Shown one piece after another: positions 38,801 to 46,200 of a DNA stretch of 64,000 bases. The DNA is from Proteromonas lacertae. Lineage: Eukaryota > Sar > Bigyra > Opalinata > Proteromonadidae. The position numbers were made by a program, and so were the translations under genes. A model generated the notes under the pieces. That model was not told the origin of the DNA, ran no database searches, and worked only from the letters and a program-made list of their open reading frames with translations. The stretch is taken from NCBI GenBank assembly GCA_002245135.1, contig NGBS01001188.1, forward strand, positions 21,315 through 85,314, in the 5' to 3' direction. Positions within the stretch are counted from its first letter, which is position 1. The number at the start of each line of letters is the position of its first letter.

Positions 38801-38937
38801 TTAAATATGAAATGGATTATACTCAAAGATCATCTGAATGTAGTAATAATGGAATTTGTAATACAAAGAGTGGAATATGCAATTGTTTTGATGGTTTTAG
38901 TGGAATATCTTGTTCTGAAGTGAATGAAAGTTATTAA
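24188..38937 (+). CDS. Giant extracellular multidomain protein gene (CCP-like, PA14-like, Ig-like, GLUG-like, EGF), frame-interrupted
   Basis: One unit of about 14.7 kb begins with a signal peptide (MNYFFIFFLSICINSVNI) and ends with EGF repeats. Modules recur along its length, no other gene start or promoter element separates them, and the same modules appear in a paralogue at 52.3-53.5 kb. Full length would be about 4,900 residues. The open frame changes at least ten times by single-base shifts (near 24450, 24620, 24660, 25060, 25150, 25390, 26350-26800, 29290, 32350, 36530, 38490). Interruptions are dense in the first 2.6 kb and rare after 26.8 kb. The modules suggest a secreted or surface adhesin or carbohydrate-binding protein. 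I see no clear C-terminal membrane anchor after the last EGF repeat, although the paralogue has one. Its parts are listed separately. Confidence 0.6.
26802..29318 (+). CDS. Giant surface gene, segment with CCP-like and two PA14-like modules
   Basis: There is an 838-codon open stretch. A CCP-like module (PVCYSYDGFEKVFAGE, then C-x-S-G-Y and C-x-E-N-G-x-W) is followed by a first PA14-like beta-barrel. That barrel runs from GLEFVLWSRSEQDGM through VVARIRGYLYIDEEGDYVL and GKSDDSQKFAYG to GYHTVGYLSWGGDYG. A second PA14-like module starts at INGLLVKYYTASS and includes GYLYIERSGSYKLRLKCYD. Two Ig-like repeats with the L-T-G-x-I-[ST]-G signature follow (GLSISELTGEISG; SIDSQGVITGRSDE). PA14 domains often bind carbohydrate. 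The segment ends in a frame change near 29290. Confidence 0.6.
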   Translation: MYGNYIQYRLFILNSISLPVCYSYDGFEKVFAGETSIMKCQSGYKERRCLENGIWEDAITDHECKMVNYYISTKPYHQNSITLEKEIKSLSITIPGLTYSGNTLTLKSDEELEYVKTTIITFKDDSTAAVYVSVLRNEVKCDYGFESINLFEMEYDLRLKCNIQPFVSKIENLPSGLKYGNNGRITGRITDVSKEITTRVILQSNKEFDITIEWKKGGSLEKGLEFVLWSRSEQDGMTVDNDFKSKSLNEMWLKFENGYYDVKDPMTITNAEITYSNTAPSCLTDYWIPCQRVVARIRGYLYIDEEGDYVLSGKSDDSQKFAYGNFEVERYTTNNWDDEIDFPIHLAKGYHTVGYLSWGGDYGNGFIANYKKSGGSKSNINNIMFSGGFLLTHLSYGVNTIIYEKGVSKTLIPSYEGYPSKWSMNPSIAGLSLRLDGALIGFPTTCDNEFKSIEISSNGEIDISKTNIQIICYNENDKLNKINGLLVKYYTASSVKIDVFEEPESAVDSKLMLERIETSSLFLSKNEELWNHLFIADYVGYLYIERSGSYKLRLKCYDYCKMILGSDIVFEGIGSGLHEIDKAMELTNQLYKLRIVYSKSGNDNMKELELLYEEDGLYKSIPKEWYYTDQPYPFIYSSINSKYYINDEISNTIINQNVVLEGYKYSIEPSLPIGLSISELTGEISGVVSEIDKQKAYTITAEKDSSKYYSEIIMEVNEQVKPQIAYPNNGLRGIVGNSITLSPSSSNVVCDILSILTPIESISIDSQGVITGRSDEPYSGTMQVKCTTYNTMTIDVKIEIACGEGEDFLIMDYLIKSQPESVESRNIEWRKINIFIFK
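29263..32364 (+). CDS. Giant surface gene, segment with Ig-like, CCP-like and repeat module A1
   Basis: The open stretch is about 1,030 codons; the first few are shared with the previous segment's frame overlap. It has Ig-like repeats (GMKFDKESGLISGIPTEP; FEIDSSTGVISGRIPSD), another beta-sandwich module (GGIRMFMNGIEFYN, then LGIEFHKSDKS), a discoidin-like block and cysteine-rich CCP-like modules (CRLSCFTDGEWKSVAYGE, then CGDNGEWEEKIDDSSC). From about 31,600 begins module A1 (YKIDMSKWKIPESLSFKKL, then SNSMENMIMIHVGIYFEG), a long beta-rich repeat. The frame is lost near 32,340, where FVIVREIVNI continues in another frame. Confidence 0.6.
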   Translation: MWNLEILNGERSIYSSSSEKSLEADKIYTFMKCITKENNQLKITSNSYLGGWYKLFYENRNMFKYSSFFRDETLAINMIHSSNKPELSYESSLFELSNEIYYEFYPSIKNGGKIFEITNEDNLPVGMKFDKESGLISGIPTEPSESKQIKIRVKNMPSGEVSDELTLTFSSDVCKKVFFEVNLFIRSGDEGFITYKMKNGEKEIQLFDKKVGENKKYFCEDGRTYELSLGSTGNEIWEYSEMRLQILHDGVVLFRGRNMDGKSESTVKINTKNLIPFKNPMKYSEEIQQNNDWNELSYDSSKWISVNDLPSFNADKLVRYYIESFEFNEDVSDLSMFYLSFTFSNGGIRMFMNGIEFYNKYLPKEVRSETVGNSYTKSERKYFVTAPITLLDKNGNNILGIEFHKSDKSSTEIDEFKINEMYLLSGIDKCYFDKYSYFEVGRVSEQYPSLDGEKVENAFNYILDNNKKASWSETSPLYFQYSFYPEESRWFNGLQYRTGDNANRLVKTFETYGIKTYSNEADTELMKLFDYSDTTTKRLVSGFKSQYFSLGSENSLSFNGIRIKINEGGSEGVDTGGVYPYSCRLSCFTDGEWKSVAYGEYRKIKCGVLPNAFITRKCGDNGEWEEKIDDSSCGKKCQVRFYNKLVETYQGRYAEIKCPNRENKKWRGYCPFAESPEFIDIIDECVNIKYPDNYVTQSGKEVNITPEISENGPKLSFSIESGYSIFEIDSSTGVISGRIPSDILEGKEYGIVITVMPFDEKYIITIKIKEESNNEEFLKLISEGNEIAEITKTYKIDMSKWKIPESLSFKKLTTLGDYSVIMKNYIKENENNILSLFGLLEDKRIEHLHLIIESYDGKENNPLLKTSNDGIFLELKNCYLYDVKLKLNPNIEMNQDEDKTFGLLSNSMENMIMIHVGIYFEGKISINSMNYISTFGLISGMIKNKEGKEVSGLFVKGNEYSFTSTRNDNNHVVHEGLMFGSSDNLIISYSYSDINIHGNIDNKLEHSQLVLTCSSLLQQHHHIMKLLSMFCYC
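31600..35620 (+). repeat. Internal duplication in the giant surface gene (modules A1 and A2)
   Basis: About 31,640-33,060 and 34,240-35,620 encode the same module in the same order: a DMx[KY]W[EK]IP start, HVGI, LISG, [SF]DIK[FI]G, KPYKYLNGFY and ENVDITFDENNNP. DNA identity is visibly high in the last two blocks. Ig-like repeats lie between the copies, and a third partial copy starts near 36,480. Confidence 0.7.
32372..36550 (+). CDS. Giant surface gene, segment with Ig-like and repeated beta-rich modules
   Basis: The longest clean stretch, about 1,390 codons. It finishes repeat module A1 (ECWSDIKFGKLDGTMDVIG, then KPYKYLNGFYINKEKSRLYY and LENVDITFDENNNP). It then has Ig-like repeats (ITFDEKTGKLSGKANS; LNVENGIISGIPSK) and a second copy, A2, of the whole module (YVVDMKYWEIPKDI, ECFSDIKIGEMKG, KPYKYLNGFYVKNDRFYYSK, LENVDITFDENNNPKYS). 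The A modules resemble GLUG-type repeats of bacterial and protist adhesins, but I cannot place them firmly. A third module, A3, starts at MIMEKYEIPTINN, where the frame shifts. Confidence 0.6.
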   Translation: MNIKSDSWTFFSPFVCRGNNPVYIDECWSDIKFGKLDGTMDVIGFRGHFEDDGSDAKLELFNSYNNWEFTQSTIDEVKINCLARYSTSSTIMKNVYVSISVNSDEITVNRMVKIGEGNSPDVINNVYIQRPNRIDVDGIDLIKLLDETSDIKEKPYKYLNGFYINKEKSRLYYSILPQYDGSRIIDEYGILENVDITFDENNNPFYAKGKSIWYRNEINLNIIYKDNMKDSYKLYLLLKEGNEEINVSISENECITVGDETTVKSWSSIDSSVNSITQTLNKDSCSLKAYNKFNYDINGITNDKSEIIEIINAEIEPEYETDLKENIDLESEFYIQFSLPYPSKIELTKVTNKDTNEVGNGLITVEGEVEMKYELNNYLYKMKLKSGNVLIPTNVEFILKVIFDYNGNKNKEIEYTIKTIIQPICASSFKYPEKKNVMIIGKEINISPEYEGYGGIFSIIDDSIKSKLESYGITFDEKTGKLSGKANSIFAEIEIEVKMKNNKYESTTKLSIEVIYPKPSELEYKDEYNVLTVGIEVRIEPLKWDKSVDAKFSYESSMKLEDYNLRLNVENGIISGIPSKDLAKSTDVKIILKNKAGSISFPLKLMIEKEPDYSFNRLIKSDVKSIILERSYVVDMKYWEIPKDIKWSLLEGKNEETRITIECRNSNEIQLFNELDGVVLKHLRFVIKLKGDINGMSAISIKSNSMFKSMSNSYLYDIEVKIENDLTFETVNNDENINGLLLNSIIDSTLLHVGIISSKEMIIKTTGNEMKFGLISGKLYNNINVNKVVSGLFIKLNKYSFESTNGNMKSGLLFGEVKDKRLFYSYIDVNEMNLNVKNGIHSLMIGNSDSDYEISKSFVIVRNSLNINNYEDVEINVYNGNENIKMKECFSDIKIGEMKGLYSSSLLTMNMNGKELVNSYNYIEIMKDIPNNVKIYLISKDSISSIINIFISISKSENVKINDDVIITMNSKSVGEIENVYIEKSKDVKIKNDENKIELIDDKSDVKEKPYKYLNGFYVKNDRFYYSKMPRYENGRIIDEYRILENVDITFDENNNPKYSKSNDILYLSDIPLSRIYKDYIPDDGFNLHLLSKENENKISIDVKPSCFKIDKDFILEINTLESINNIKISEDCLTGMSNHIELKITSNEKTIIIPMNIIDISKEAVIKTEPEIIEENSQFYLIFDDITCNATSLKGKSEIMSLNNNIEINDEIDNTYSKIEISISKISTTNQYYDKTEEICLDYYFNGYEEMKNRCMNFTIRIEHKFQPTLPPPPLILTELPSYHIEIVETINEIIPDSICTVQSMNEEAKELNFKPSIKNHIQIENTILKDKAINLNSIPFATESLTSEFTSKILAESENEVISFSESYSMIMEKYEIPTINNIYKNRFWK
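36501..38504 (+). CDS. Giant surface gene, GLUG-like module A3 and EGF repeats
   Basis: The open stretch is about 667 codons. Short beta-strand repeats rich in glycine (IFGSLKNSILKNIRL, SIFGGLIGKCEGSC, IFGGLIGSLENDNGE, NFGGMIGRIGDISVENT) are typical of GLUG-type repeats. A cysteine-bearing CGGSGALRSGG region follows. EGF-like repeats come next: CPNNCSKHGVCVYGECRC, then CSNQGRCNSENGLCECYSGF, CANECSNHGICM and CVCDKEYRGVDCSIRKC. EGF repeats of the C-S-x-x-G-x-C-x-x-G-x-C-x-C form point to an extracellular location. One inserted base near 38,490 interrupts the frame before FNRVWFTKSFS. Confidence 0.6.
   Translation: MKYQQSTIYIRIDFGNNKLNLQFSIYKLRERLLNEEDKNKYSMRLFGDLNNVIIENAEINIYMKENTNEIVIRECGIFGSLKNSILKNIRLKFLNNIRFDCNFNSTFNGLISGKSENVTFENVEIEFYKDNIRTLAIENQDSNIFGMIVGVGNDIRMINCFVFGDIMTVINNGNNTKGNSSIFGGLIGKCEGSCEIDKSYIQVNNILLYQSMIFGGLIGSLENDNGEMKIIESFVYIEDGLRIGVDKNQKEFVYGSLIGDSNICKVLIDNSWAIFITMGIEINTTNTNFGGMIGRIGDISVENTITITNSSIQMPIGHNTFIFRKGKDEIEESPNIGFIFGTNITENKSYRLDHTMAYIESCNSSSEFYCISPQMYYQPKGKYPYIPLKRVLSPTEYNYCGGSGALRSGGVFVTLEAQGNDFCNSLGKTTCEGYNGICYDDLSYSPCKLPKERSELRLSKDPIYISSSKLLCPNNCSKHGVCVYGECRCYPGFTSFDCKYRSCPFGSPISNPSNEYDKDDRLYYECSNQGRCNSENGLCECYSGFEGNACQRTKCANECSNHGICMTLNEVELSKEKGNINDNDENNYDINYIKKYEKWDKESIQVCVCDKEYRGVDCSIRKCPYGYLSESECDSVAQSEITITYSQTTSKISTIDDKVYVKIYRSI
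38494..38937 (+). CDS. Giant surface gene, C-terminal piece with last EGF repeat
   Basis: After the one-base shift near 38,490 the frame TDPFNRVWFTKSFSISSS continues without a stop to TAA at 38935-38937. It contains one more EGF repeat (CSNNGICNTKSGICNCFDGF, then SGISC) and ends SEVNESY. There is no obvious membrane anchor or GPI signal. What follows is the degenerate 5S copy and its flank. Confidence 0.55.
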   Translation, partial: DPFNRVWFTKSFSISSSEEWLNALGSLPPETLSIDELTANNGGNEIIIHIIFSKHQTGRQYPIQIIGSKEIKEIPELKDKKNGYYHWINPNLNNILNTENGIFKYEMDYTQRSSECSNNGICNTKSGICNCFDGFSGISCSEVNESY

Positions 38938-39019
38938 ATATTATTGATTATATTATTATTATCTTATATAAATCATTTATCTTGTATTGTCCTTTTCTAT
39001 AACATAATAGAATGAATCT

Positions 39020-39400
39020 AAGATTAATCTTCGATTGAGTTTGATTCTATTTGTTTCTATTGTTTTATTGCTTTTATACCTGTTACTATGACTTTTCACC
39101 AGAATCCCTTACTGTAATATGTTTTATTGTAGACATGAACAATTTTGATTATTTTTTATTTCTTATTCTCATATATACACTCTCTTTTCTATTTTTATAT
39201 AAACACTTTATATCATACAAATTATGAGTTTATAAAAACAAAATAAATAACATATATATCCATTCATGTTTTTATTATTCTATCTATGCTTAATGATGAT
39301 TTAAAGAGAAAAATTAAAAATGATGAAAGAAACGGCTAAATATTTATAAATAGAAAAGTATTTTTGCTAAATTTACTTGTAAATGATGTATTATGATGAT
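39020..39400 (+). repeat. Left arm of an inverted segmental duplication
   Basis: This stretch, read forward, matches the reverse complement of about 51,735-52,240. Shared blocks are GTTTGATTCTATTTGTTT, TTTATTGTAGAYATGAAC, TGATTATTTTTT and GATGAAAGAAACGGCTAAAT. The right arm contains an intact 5S rRNA gene and this arm a deleted one. Both arms lie just 3' of a surface-protein gene. The rest of 38,938-39,772 is AT-rich sequence, in which I see no gene. Confidence 0.7.
39082..39146 (-). pseudogene. Degenerate 5S rRNA gene with its middle deleted
   Basis: On the minus strand this reads as the first and last parts of the 5S gene at 52000-52117. The 5' end (GTTCATGTCTACAATAAA) and the 3' part (TTACTATGAC read in reverse) are kept. 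The conserved central loop (CCATTAGAACTGCGAAGTTA in the intact gene) is missing, about 55 bases, so it cannot make a 5S rRNA. Confidence 0.65.
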
Positions 39401-39772
39401 AGTTAATAGATGATCGTGAAGTATGGTGATGGTTTTATTATTACAGAATGATTAAATGCAGAAAGAAACATATTTCAAGTGTAATTCATACTAGACTTGC
39501 ATGATGATAATATGAAGATGTCTAAATGATATGTAAATTAATAATGATATGATTTGTTAGTAATTATGATGATAACCTGAAATTGTTAATTTGTGTAAGA
39601 TGGTGTGAGAATATGAATGATCAAATATTCTATTTAAGATGTATTAAAATTAGAGTATAATATGTGTTATTTTTGTAAAGTAAATAATTTGTTAAGACAT
39701 TTTGATTATCTATACCATTTCTTCAATGTTATTGGAAAAATAACACCTATAATTACGTAACATTCAATTAAG

Positions 39773-41205
39773 ATGAAAAATACAAAAACAGGTCGAAATT
39801 ATTCTGAATCATTATCTGTTGCATATAGTAGTGTAGAATAATTAGTAGAAGAACTTTTGTATTGTTTAATTTTCTTATGTTTTATATAGGTGAAAAGAAG
39901 AAGGTTATAAAAGAAGTACTTATTGCAAATATGTAATTATAGGTTCATTTGGTAATAATATTGACAGGTTATGGTGCTTTAAATAAGTTAATGGGTAAAA
40001 CAGTTTATACTTCAAATAATCAATTAGGTGGTTCAAGTATAATGTATAGCAATGGTCTATCTCATTTGGTAGTAAATAATGATTTAGAAGGTGTAGAAAA
40101 AGTAATTGAATGGTTAGAATTTGTTCCAAAAACCAAAGAAGATCAATTAGTTCCATATATTTTGAATGATAAAATTGAAAGAGAAATAGAATATGAAATT
40201 CCCTCAATTCCATCAGATCCTCGTTTAATGTTAACTGGTGTAGAAACAGAATCAGGTTTTAAAAGTGGATTCTTTGATAAAGATACTTTTATAGAAACAT
40301 TAGGAGGTTGGGCAAAGACTGTAATATGTGGAAGAGCGAGATTAGGTGGATATGCATGTGCTATAATTGCAACAGAAAATCGTACAATTGACTGTATAAT
40401 CCCAGCTGATCCAGCTACACTTCAATCACAAGAATAAATAATCCATCAAGCTGGTGGAGTATGGTATCCAGATAGTGCATTTAAAACAGCAACAGCTATT
40501 AATGATTTTAATAGTGAGAATTTACCATTATTTATATTTGCGAATTGGCGAGGCTTTAGTGGTGGTGATCATGATATGTTTGAAGAAATCTTGAAATATG
40601 GTTCTCAAATAGTTGATGCTCTTGTTCATTATAAATATCCAATTATAATTTATTTACCACCACATAGTGAATTAAGAGGTGGAGCTTGGGTGGTATTAGA
40701 TTCAACAATTAACAGTGATATGATTGAAATGTATGCTGACACATCGTCAAGAGGTGGAGTATTAGAACCAGCTGGTACAACTGAGATAAAATATCGTATT
40801 GGTGATATATTGAAAACAGCTCATCGTTTAGATAAAACTTTACAAGAATATGATTTAGAATTATGTAATAATACAGAATTGAAAGAAGAAGAAAAGAAAG
40901 TGATATTAGAAAAGATAAAAAGTCGTGAAGAGCTATTATTAACTACTTATAGACATATCGCAGAATCATTTGCTGATTTACATGATACTCTAGGTAGAAT
41001 GTGTGAGAAAGGAGCAATAAATAGTCGTTTTAATGGTATTAGAAAGAAGTTTATAACGAAGAATGTAGAATCCAATGCTAGTGAAGACACTAAAACATCA
41101 ATTGATAGTCTTTTTAATGTTGTTAATCATTTAAATAAGAATTCAATGGAAGTTAATATTGTTAATATAAGAAATGCTTTAAGAAAGAAATTTACATTTC
41201 AATAA
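39773..41205 (+). pseudogene. Acetyl-CoA carboxylase remnant: N-terminal tip joined to carboxyltransferase domain
   Basis: The start MKNTKTGRNYSESL leads to SVE-stop-LVEE, then, after a short intron-like gap, GEKKKVIKEVLIAN. That is the entry to the biotin carboxylase domain of eukaryotic multidomain ACC. Within about 20 bases the sequence jumps to LVIILTGYGALNKLMG in the carboxyltransferase domain. Biotin carboxylase, biotin carrier and central domains (well over 1,500 residues) are absent. The remaining part is well conserved: VYTSNNQLGGSSIMY, VICGRARLGGYACAI, QAGGVWYPDSAFKTATAIND, NWRGFSGGDHDMFEEILKYG, PPHSELRGGAWVVLDS, DLHDTLGRMCEKG. In-frame TAA codons interrupt it at 39839-39841 and 40435-40437, both where glutamine would fit. 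The last 60 residues differ from the family. A functional enzyme is not possible. Confidence 0.75.
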
Positions 41206-41603
41206 TTAAAATTATTGTTATTATTATTTCCAGATTTTCATTTTTTTTGTTATTAAATTTACTCTTTTTTCTTTTTTAAATTAATTCAAAAAAAACAAAT
41301 AAAAATGTTTAAGTGAAGATTTATTAATAAAATGGTAATAAACAGTGTTGTATTTTTCGGTCAAAAAATATAGGTTTAGTTGACCTCCTATTGAACATGA
41401 GTTAAGAAGCATATAATCTAACCATATATACAAAATTAATGTTTTATACATCATCTTTCAAATATCAAATTTGACAGTCGGTCGATGCGCTTTTTATATT
41501 ACTATTATTTTGATGTAATTCTCAATGATGACTCACAGTAACATATAATCAACATAATATTAAATTAATTATAGAATAAAAAAAATAAAAGAAAAAACAT
41601 CAA

Positions 41604-41609
41604 GCTTGA
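41604..41609 (+). promoter_or_regulatory. GCTTGA element with downstream TTTGAC
   Basis: CAAGCTTGATGGTTTGACTAAG lies in the otherwise featureless AT-rich gap 41,206-41,842, about 235 bp before the next ORF. It resembles the LSM1 upstream element. I see nothing else in this gap. Confidence 0.3.
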
Positions 41610-41842
41610 TGGTTTGACTAAGTAAATCTTTATTTTTTAAGATTTAGATCATTTAAATGTATAATTACTCAATATTTATAAGACTTTATAATATATGAAA
41701 CTATAGGGATATCACATTACCCCCTATCGCATCAAAAGAGTTGTGCATTTATTCAATTGTTGTATGTTAGAGAAGTAACATTTTAACTACTTCAAAATGT
41801 TTTGGAAAACGTGATTAAAATAAAATATTCAGATTATTACAT

Positions 41843-42052
41843 ATGGTAAAAGCCAAAGTCAATTCAGATTCCGTCAACAAAGATCTATTTAAATTAATAA
41901 CCTTCAATGCAGTCAGTACAATATTAGACTTACCAGAATTTAGAAGGTTTTGCTTCAAACTAGGATATATTATACCTCTAAGAGAGTTTTATAATGCTTA
42001 TTTATTTTCAGAAACTGAGAAAGTAAGAGACTTATTGAAGACAAATCATTAA
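41843..42052 (+). CDS. Small unrecognised ORF, 69 residues
   Basis: MVKAKVNSDSVNKDLFKLIT starts at ATG 41843 and ends at TAA 42050. The composition (VNKDLFKLITFNAVSTILDL, FCFKLGYIIPLREF) looks protein-like rather than low-complexity: mixed hydrophobic and charged residues with no runs. No family is recognised and no splice signals are obvious. It could be a real small helical protein or the remains of a longer gene. The gap 42,053-42,360 after it is AT-rich with nothing recognisable. Confidence 0.35.
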   Translation: MVKAKVNSDSVNKDLFKLITFNAVSTILDLPEFRRFCFKLGYIIPLREFYNAYLFSETEKVRDLLKTNH

Positions 42053-42354
42053 TATCCAAAAATAGATATCTATTATTATAATTACAATAATATTTGTTTT
42101 TTAGAGATAGTAATCAATATAAATTAATCATCAAAATAACTTGTTGTTTATAAATATGTTAAATATCACTATTGAGTAGTTTGTAGATGAATTTTAATAT
42201 ATTAGTATAGATATTTATATAATTTCAACCAATCTTATTCTAACTATGGTAATTAAAGTAAAACAAGAAGCAGGAATAATATTTTATATAGTATGATAGT
42301 TTGTATTAAACAAATGTTACTCAGTATGTAATTAAAATAGATTTTAACAAAATA

Positions 42355-42424
42355 ATGCTCAAGGTTTGACCGACCGTCAGTCAAAGCTAGATTATAGGTT
42401 TTACCTATAACCTATAGGTTACCT
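42355..42424. repeat. Cluster of short palindromes
   Basis: TTTGACCGACCGTCAGTCAAA (near 42365-42385) has TTTGAC/GTCAAA arms. It is followed by ATAGGTTTTACCTAT and ACCTATAGGT. They sit directly left of a 15-bp inverted repeat that bounds the next element. Function unknown. Confidence 0.4.
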
Positions 42425-42850
42425 ATTTATACAACCCTGGTAATAAATGAAAAAAATATCAATATTTCTATCTTTCTACTATTTCATTTTTTATTTAACT
42501 GTAGATTATCATACTTATATTTCACATTACATTACCATATTCTTTTACAAATTTTAACATAAGATACTCATTCTGGAATAATCTATTATATTTCTTGTAG
42601 ATATAATAATAATTTACACTTTTAAATGGAGTATTTCTTATTTTTTCTATATCCACATATCTTACATCATCATCTAAATAATACAAACATATGCATTCAA
42701 ATAAACTCACTGCATCTTACACAAATTCACAATTTCAACAGAACATAGAATTATAAACCAATCATTTTTAATACAAATTATTTAAAACATCATCAGGTTG
42801 TTTCACTCTGAAAAGGATTGTATTTCACTACTTATCAGGGTTGTATAAAT
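42425..42850. mobile_element. Small inverted-repeat-bounded element (MITE-like) carrying a gene relic
   Basis: ATTTATACAACCCTG at 42425-42439 and CAGGGTTGTATAAAT at 42836-42850 are exact reverse complements, bounding 426 bp. I see no clear target-site duplication. The inside is not random: it matches 51,330-51,680 in sequence and contains a minus-strand coding relic. It may be a non-autonomous transposable element or simply a repeat with palindromic ends. Sequence to 43,290 on its right is AT-rich with no gene seen. Confidence 0.35.
42522..42830 (-). pseudogene. Relic of a dispersed gene family (FRVxQPDxV motif)
   Basis: On the minus strand, LFRVKQPDDVLNNLY (about 42,775-42,820) and the ORF 42522-42710 (SLFECICLYYLDDDVRYVD to VKEYGNVM) are separated by stops. 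The same order occurs at 51,330-51,680, where the corresponding piece reads ILFRVEQPDGVIK. Two related broken copies suggest a former gene family. The family itself is not recognised. Confidence 0.35.
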
Positions 42851-43295
42851 CGGTAATGACTTTTTGGTGAAATTTATCTAACTTAGGTTTTCAAAATTTC
42901 ATTGACCGATAAACAATTTTAGTAACTATTAACTGAATTCTTTTATAGTATGTGTTTCTATTCATAAAGTCATCTCGAAGGATCATTCAAATTCACATTA
43001 ATGTATTTAAATCTTGTTTCCTGTTGTTTAACTACAATAAATAAATTCATATCATATGCAAATAGACACCGATTCACAAAATGCTAACCTTCATCTGGTT
43101 ATGTATCATACAAAAAACGAAATGCAAAGTAATAATTTTAAAAGATTTAATTGGTTAATTTATTAAGCTATTTGATTGGCTACACTTGGAGCTATATGAT
43201 TGGCTATTCATTCTCATTATTATTGTTTTTTATCTCAGCTATTAGTTATGTTAAAGCTATTAAAACAGGATTTAAATAATTTATAGAAGAACAAG

Positions 43296-46200
43296 ATGGT
43301 TGTGGTGAATCCAAAAGTTTGTAAAGTCTCTGCAGATACTGCAATGAGTGGTATTAGGCCTAATAAAATCGAAGGAGTGGAGGATTATTGTTACACAATA
43401 TCAGAAATGACGAGAGAAAGTGTATATCATTATAAATTTCTCGTTGTTCAATTTAATCAACAAATATGCTTTGGTTATTATCAGTCATATAGAAACAGAT
43501 TTGCTTACATCAAATTATCAGGTGAATTTCCTGAGGTGATTAAAGTTTGTGAAGGTGAGAAGGAGGTGAAAATATTACAGATAAATATGCATGGTAAAAA
43601 TGATGCTGAATATGAATTAATATTCGATATGAAAGATTTAACTATGTCGATAAGATATGAAGATGGAAAAACAATACAAGTGTTTGAAGATATACCAGAT
43701 TCAATTTATCCATGTTTTATTTTACATGATGATAATGAAGTTAAATTGACAGATTTCAGGATTACTCCATCAGTTTTAATACAAAGATCAAGAATTGTTA
43801 AAGTTAAAATTGAAAATGATGGTATTGTTTCTTTTGAAAAAGATTTAAAAGACCTATACAAGAATGAATATATGAAGAAGGTAAATGATGTGATCCAATA
43901 CACTGTTGTTGATAGCTCATTCAAAGATAGAGGTAAAGGTAAATGTAATTATGTTATAAATGAAGTAATGAAAGAGGGAATTTATCATTTTTATTATGAA
44001 ACTATAGTAGTTGGTAAAGATTTTATAAGTTTAGGTTATATGTCTGATAAGAATAATCTATCAACAGCATCAGTGTTAAGTGTTGGTGAAGTAAAAGAAA
44101 TATATGAATTAATATATGATATGATTGATAGTAAAATGTCAATTAAAAACAGAAATGGTGAAGAAAAATATTCAACCTCTATTTTAACAACACCAATTTA
44201 TCCATACATTAAAGTTAAGGATAGTGAAGTAGAATTAATAGAGTATTATAAAGAAAATGATGATTATCAGGCATACAATGATATTTCCTTATATAGAAAT
44301 ACGAATATTTATAAAATGAATGAATACAAAGAATATGAAATAATTACTAAAGTAAATGCACCAAATACAATTTGTGGTATATATAATTATGAAAAGTATT
44401 ATGTAAAAGATTTATTGGAAAAAATAAACACTGATATTACCCCAATAAAAGATATTATAAAATCCAGATTTATGCTAAATGATAACCAAAAGAAATATAT
44501 AACTAAAAGTGGTATTATAGATTTAGAAGTATTTTTAAACTGTTATGGTGATGAGAATATAAATCTAGATATACCAAATAGTTTTGTGAAAGTAGTGAAT
44601 AATTTGGATATTGTTTACCATTATAAACTTAAGGAAGATGGTAGTATTGTTGAAAGTGGTGAAACAAAGAAATATTTAGAATTTAGATCTGCAGATATTG
44701 GTGTCTTTCAGTTTCCTATGAATGAAATTTACATTAGAGATAATTACTATACAATGTTTGAAGATATTTTTAAACTTATAAAAGTGTATAAATATGTTAT
44801 AGTAATAGGTCATCCAGGTATTGGTAAAACATCGTTTATATATGTTTTACTATACTTTATAAAGAATTTACTGAAGATAGAAGAGTTGATTGAAGAAATA
44901 GAACATTTTCAGCAACAGTTGGGAGATTATACAAGCGAGTTAATAGAAGCAGAAACAAATGAAATAGAAACGATTATGAAATCTACAAATTGTAATTATG
45001 ATTTGAGTAAACTATTTCATGATAGTATTGTAGGTTATACATATAGAAGAAAGTACAAAGATATTTATGTAATAAAAGGAAAGAGACATGGAACTCCAAA
45101 AGAAAAGGAAATATATTTATTTAGGGATGGTTATATTTTTAAAATTAGTATTAACGTGAAAGATATTAATCATTCGATAATAATAGTTGATACTATTAAT
45201 GAAAAATTCGGAAATGATAATAAAATCATATCAATAAGTTCACCTGATAGTAACAACTATAAAAACTACAGACAAGGAATTCTAGATTATAAAGAATTAT
45301 ATTTAGATTCTTTAAATGATATAGAAATTAAGGAATGGTTTAAGTATTGTATTGGATTTAATATTAGAGTTGATAGTGATGATTTTGAGAAAATATGTAA
45401 AAGATATGGTAATATTCCTCGACACATATATTACAATTATTTGTATGAAGAAAATTATAAAGGACGCGATTATTGGAAATATTATATACAGTTGATAGAA
45501 AGTGTTATAGGTACTATTGGTTATAAAAAGTTTGAAAAGGCATATCAAGATAAAATCAATTTAAAAACCTATCCTTTATTTAATCTTATTTTTAAATATA
45601 AATTAATAGATAAAATGGATAATTCATTAGGCCATTCTGTATTAGAACCAGAAAAAGAATTGATATATGTATCAAATTCAGTTAAAAATTATGTTAATTG
45701 TAAATTTTATCCACCTAAGGATGAATTGGAGTATAAACAAGTGGAACATATTTATAATGACAGTATTATTGATAAATATATCAGAAAAATGGCATTAAAG
45801 CAATTAATTGCATATGATTTGAGTATTAAAAAGGTTAAGCTGAATGAAGATACCAACAATAGAGATGATGGAGATGACGAAGAATATGATGAATCTGATA
45901 ATAGTAATGATATTTATCCTGATTTGAAATTAGATTATAAAAAAGAACTGTCTATTTATTATCATATAAATGCATCGAAACTTGTTTATTTTATTTTGGA
46001 TGAAGATAATTACTTTGATCTTATTATGGATAAGGTGTTTATAAAAGTCTTACTAGACACTGAATTATTTGAAAAAGATAAAATACCAGAAAAAATTGAG
46101 AAACATATGAAAGAATCTATAAGAGTATAGATATATTATTTATATTTATAATAAAATAGCAGTACAGTGGAAATAGAAATGGTTTATTTAAATATTGTAT

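Noticed and set aside
39948-40437. Complete acetyl-CoA carboxylase gene with unseen introns
   Set aside because: Only about 20 bases lie between the biotin carboxylase tip and the carboxyltransferase part, so the missing domains cannot be hidden in introns.
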